This document shows, piece by piece, positions 63,763 through 64,000 of a stretch of 64,000 bases of DNA. Below the pieces are notes generated by a model that saw only the letters and a list, made by a program, of their open reading frames with translations, had not been told where the DNA came from and made no database searches. Where the stretch lies: NCBI GenBank assembly GCA_964541755.1, contig CAZIRF010000005.1, forward strand, positions 1 to 64,000. Reading direction: 5' to 3'. Position numbers and translations under genes: made by a program. The DNA is from CAZIRF01 sp964541755 (GTDB lineage Bacteria > Spirochaetota > Spirochaetia > Treponematales > Breznakiellaceae). The first letter of the stretch is position 1, and each line of letters opens with the position of its first letter.

Positions 63763-63782
63763 ACCCCTCAAAATTGAGGGGT
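63763..63782. other. 20-bp perfect palindrome at the end of the truncated gene
   Basis: A fully self-complementary 20-bp palindrome (arms of ACCCCTCA type). It covers the stop codon at 63768-63770 of the gene running in from the right and may act as its terminator or processing hairpin. A similar GAATACCCCTC start occurs at 10961-10971. Confidence 0.6.
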
Positions 63783-64000
63783 GCTCTGGAGTAAGGACCT
63801 TTTGTATCCCAAAAAGATGCGCGGATAGATTGACCGTTCACCACCTTCAAGGGGGGGGATATTCATGGCTATGGCTCCTTCGATCCAGAGGGGGCCCAAG
63901 CCTGCGCGGAGCCCGGCCAGGGCGTGTATGCCAACAAAAAGCTCCGATACCATATCGAGTGAAAGCATGGCGCCGGCTATCGCCTCGAGGCTGGTAAAGC
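63768..64000 (-). CDS. C-terminal fragment of an unidentified protein, cut by the window edge
   Basis: The frame is open to the right end and ends at the TGA at 63768-63770, giving about 77 residues of the C-terminus. It reads ...FTSLEAIAGAMLSLDMVSEL (then) FVGIHALAGLRAGLGPLWIEGAIAM and ends STPQF. The alternation of small and hydrophobic residues plus a terminal Phe is compatible with the last strands of an outer-membrane barrel, but that is a weak inference. The window does not show its start. The 149 bp between it and the LpoB-like gene contain nothing I recognise. Confidence 0.6.
   Translation of the reverse strand, partial: FTSLEAIAGAMLSLDMVSELFVGIHALAGLRAGLGPLWIEGAIAMNIPPLEGGERSIYPRIFLGYKRSLLQSTPQF

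Overview
The window looks like a chromosomal scaffold piece from a spirochaete, probably Treponema-like or a related Spirochaetales lineage. The grounds are: many lipoproteins with relaxed spirochaetal lipoboxes, an LPP20-type lipoprotein cluster, a FecR-domain lipoprotein, a SUMF1-type secreted protein, two giant surface proteins and recurrent intergenic hairpin families. Base composition is GC-rich, with clear AT-richer islands near 35.7-37.5, 54.5-55.7 and 58.2-58.5 kb. I see no rRNA or tRNA gene, no CRISPR array, no insertion sequence and no prophage. A 100-N run at 6940-7039 marks a scaffold gap inside a short tandem repeat. The genus assignment is inference.

Layout. 0-9 kb: an iron-sulfur aldo/keto reductase and glycogen phosphorylase (minus), then a FecR lipoprotein and a two-helix membrane protein with an EEVEEL repeat (plus), and a LysM/M23 peptidase lipoprotein (minus). 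9-17 kb: RlmE methyltransferase, then a cellobiose-type uptake and use locus (ROK regulator, solute-binding lipoprotein, two permeases, cellobiose phosphorylase). The ATPase of the importer is not in the window. 17-26 kb: SUMF1-type protein, a small Cys-rich thioredoxin-like protein and alanine racemase, four lipoproteins (one unknown, one DUF6175-like, two LPP20-like) and an RluA-family pseudouridine synthase. 26-37.5 kb: one 3732-residue lipoprotein made of Ig-like repeats. 37.5-52 kb: a minus-strand series consisting of a 2995-residue beta-helix-like secreted protein, RlmM-like and RlmL-like methyltransferases, a TetR regulator and two membrane-anchored solute-binding-protein-like paralogues. 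52-64 kb: an InlB-type repeat lipoprotein, a HEAT/lectin-fold-like lipoprotein, a cytosolic GH9 glycosidase, a hairpin array, alkaline phosphatase, a YibE/F membrane protein, a Fic protein with a clear operator, a CsgG/LpoB-like lipoprotein and a truncated gene at the edge.

How the genes work together. Cellobiose would be bound outside, imported by the MalF/MalG-like permeases and split by cellobiose phosphorylase to glucose and glucose-1-phosphate. Glycogen phosphorylase supplies glucose-1-phosphate from storage, and the cytosolic GH9 enzyme may trim other imported beta-glycosides. The two giant proteins and the repeat lipoproteins point to an extensive adhesive or substrate-contacting surface.

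Signals between the genes are the most unusual part. At least seven genes have a TATAAT-like hexamer ending 6-9 nt before the start codon and no ribosome binding site, which suggests leaderless transcripts. A GACTATCAGC decamer occurs nine times, three of them inside an exact 22-bp repeat that lies within two coding sequences and one intergenic space. A triple-arm operator precedes the Fic gene, and a tandem hairpin array precedes the alkaline phosphatase gene.
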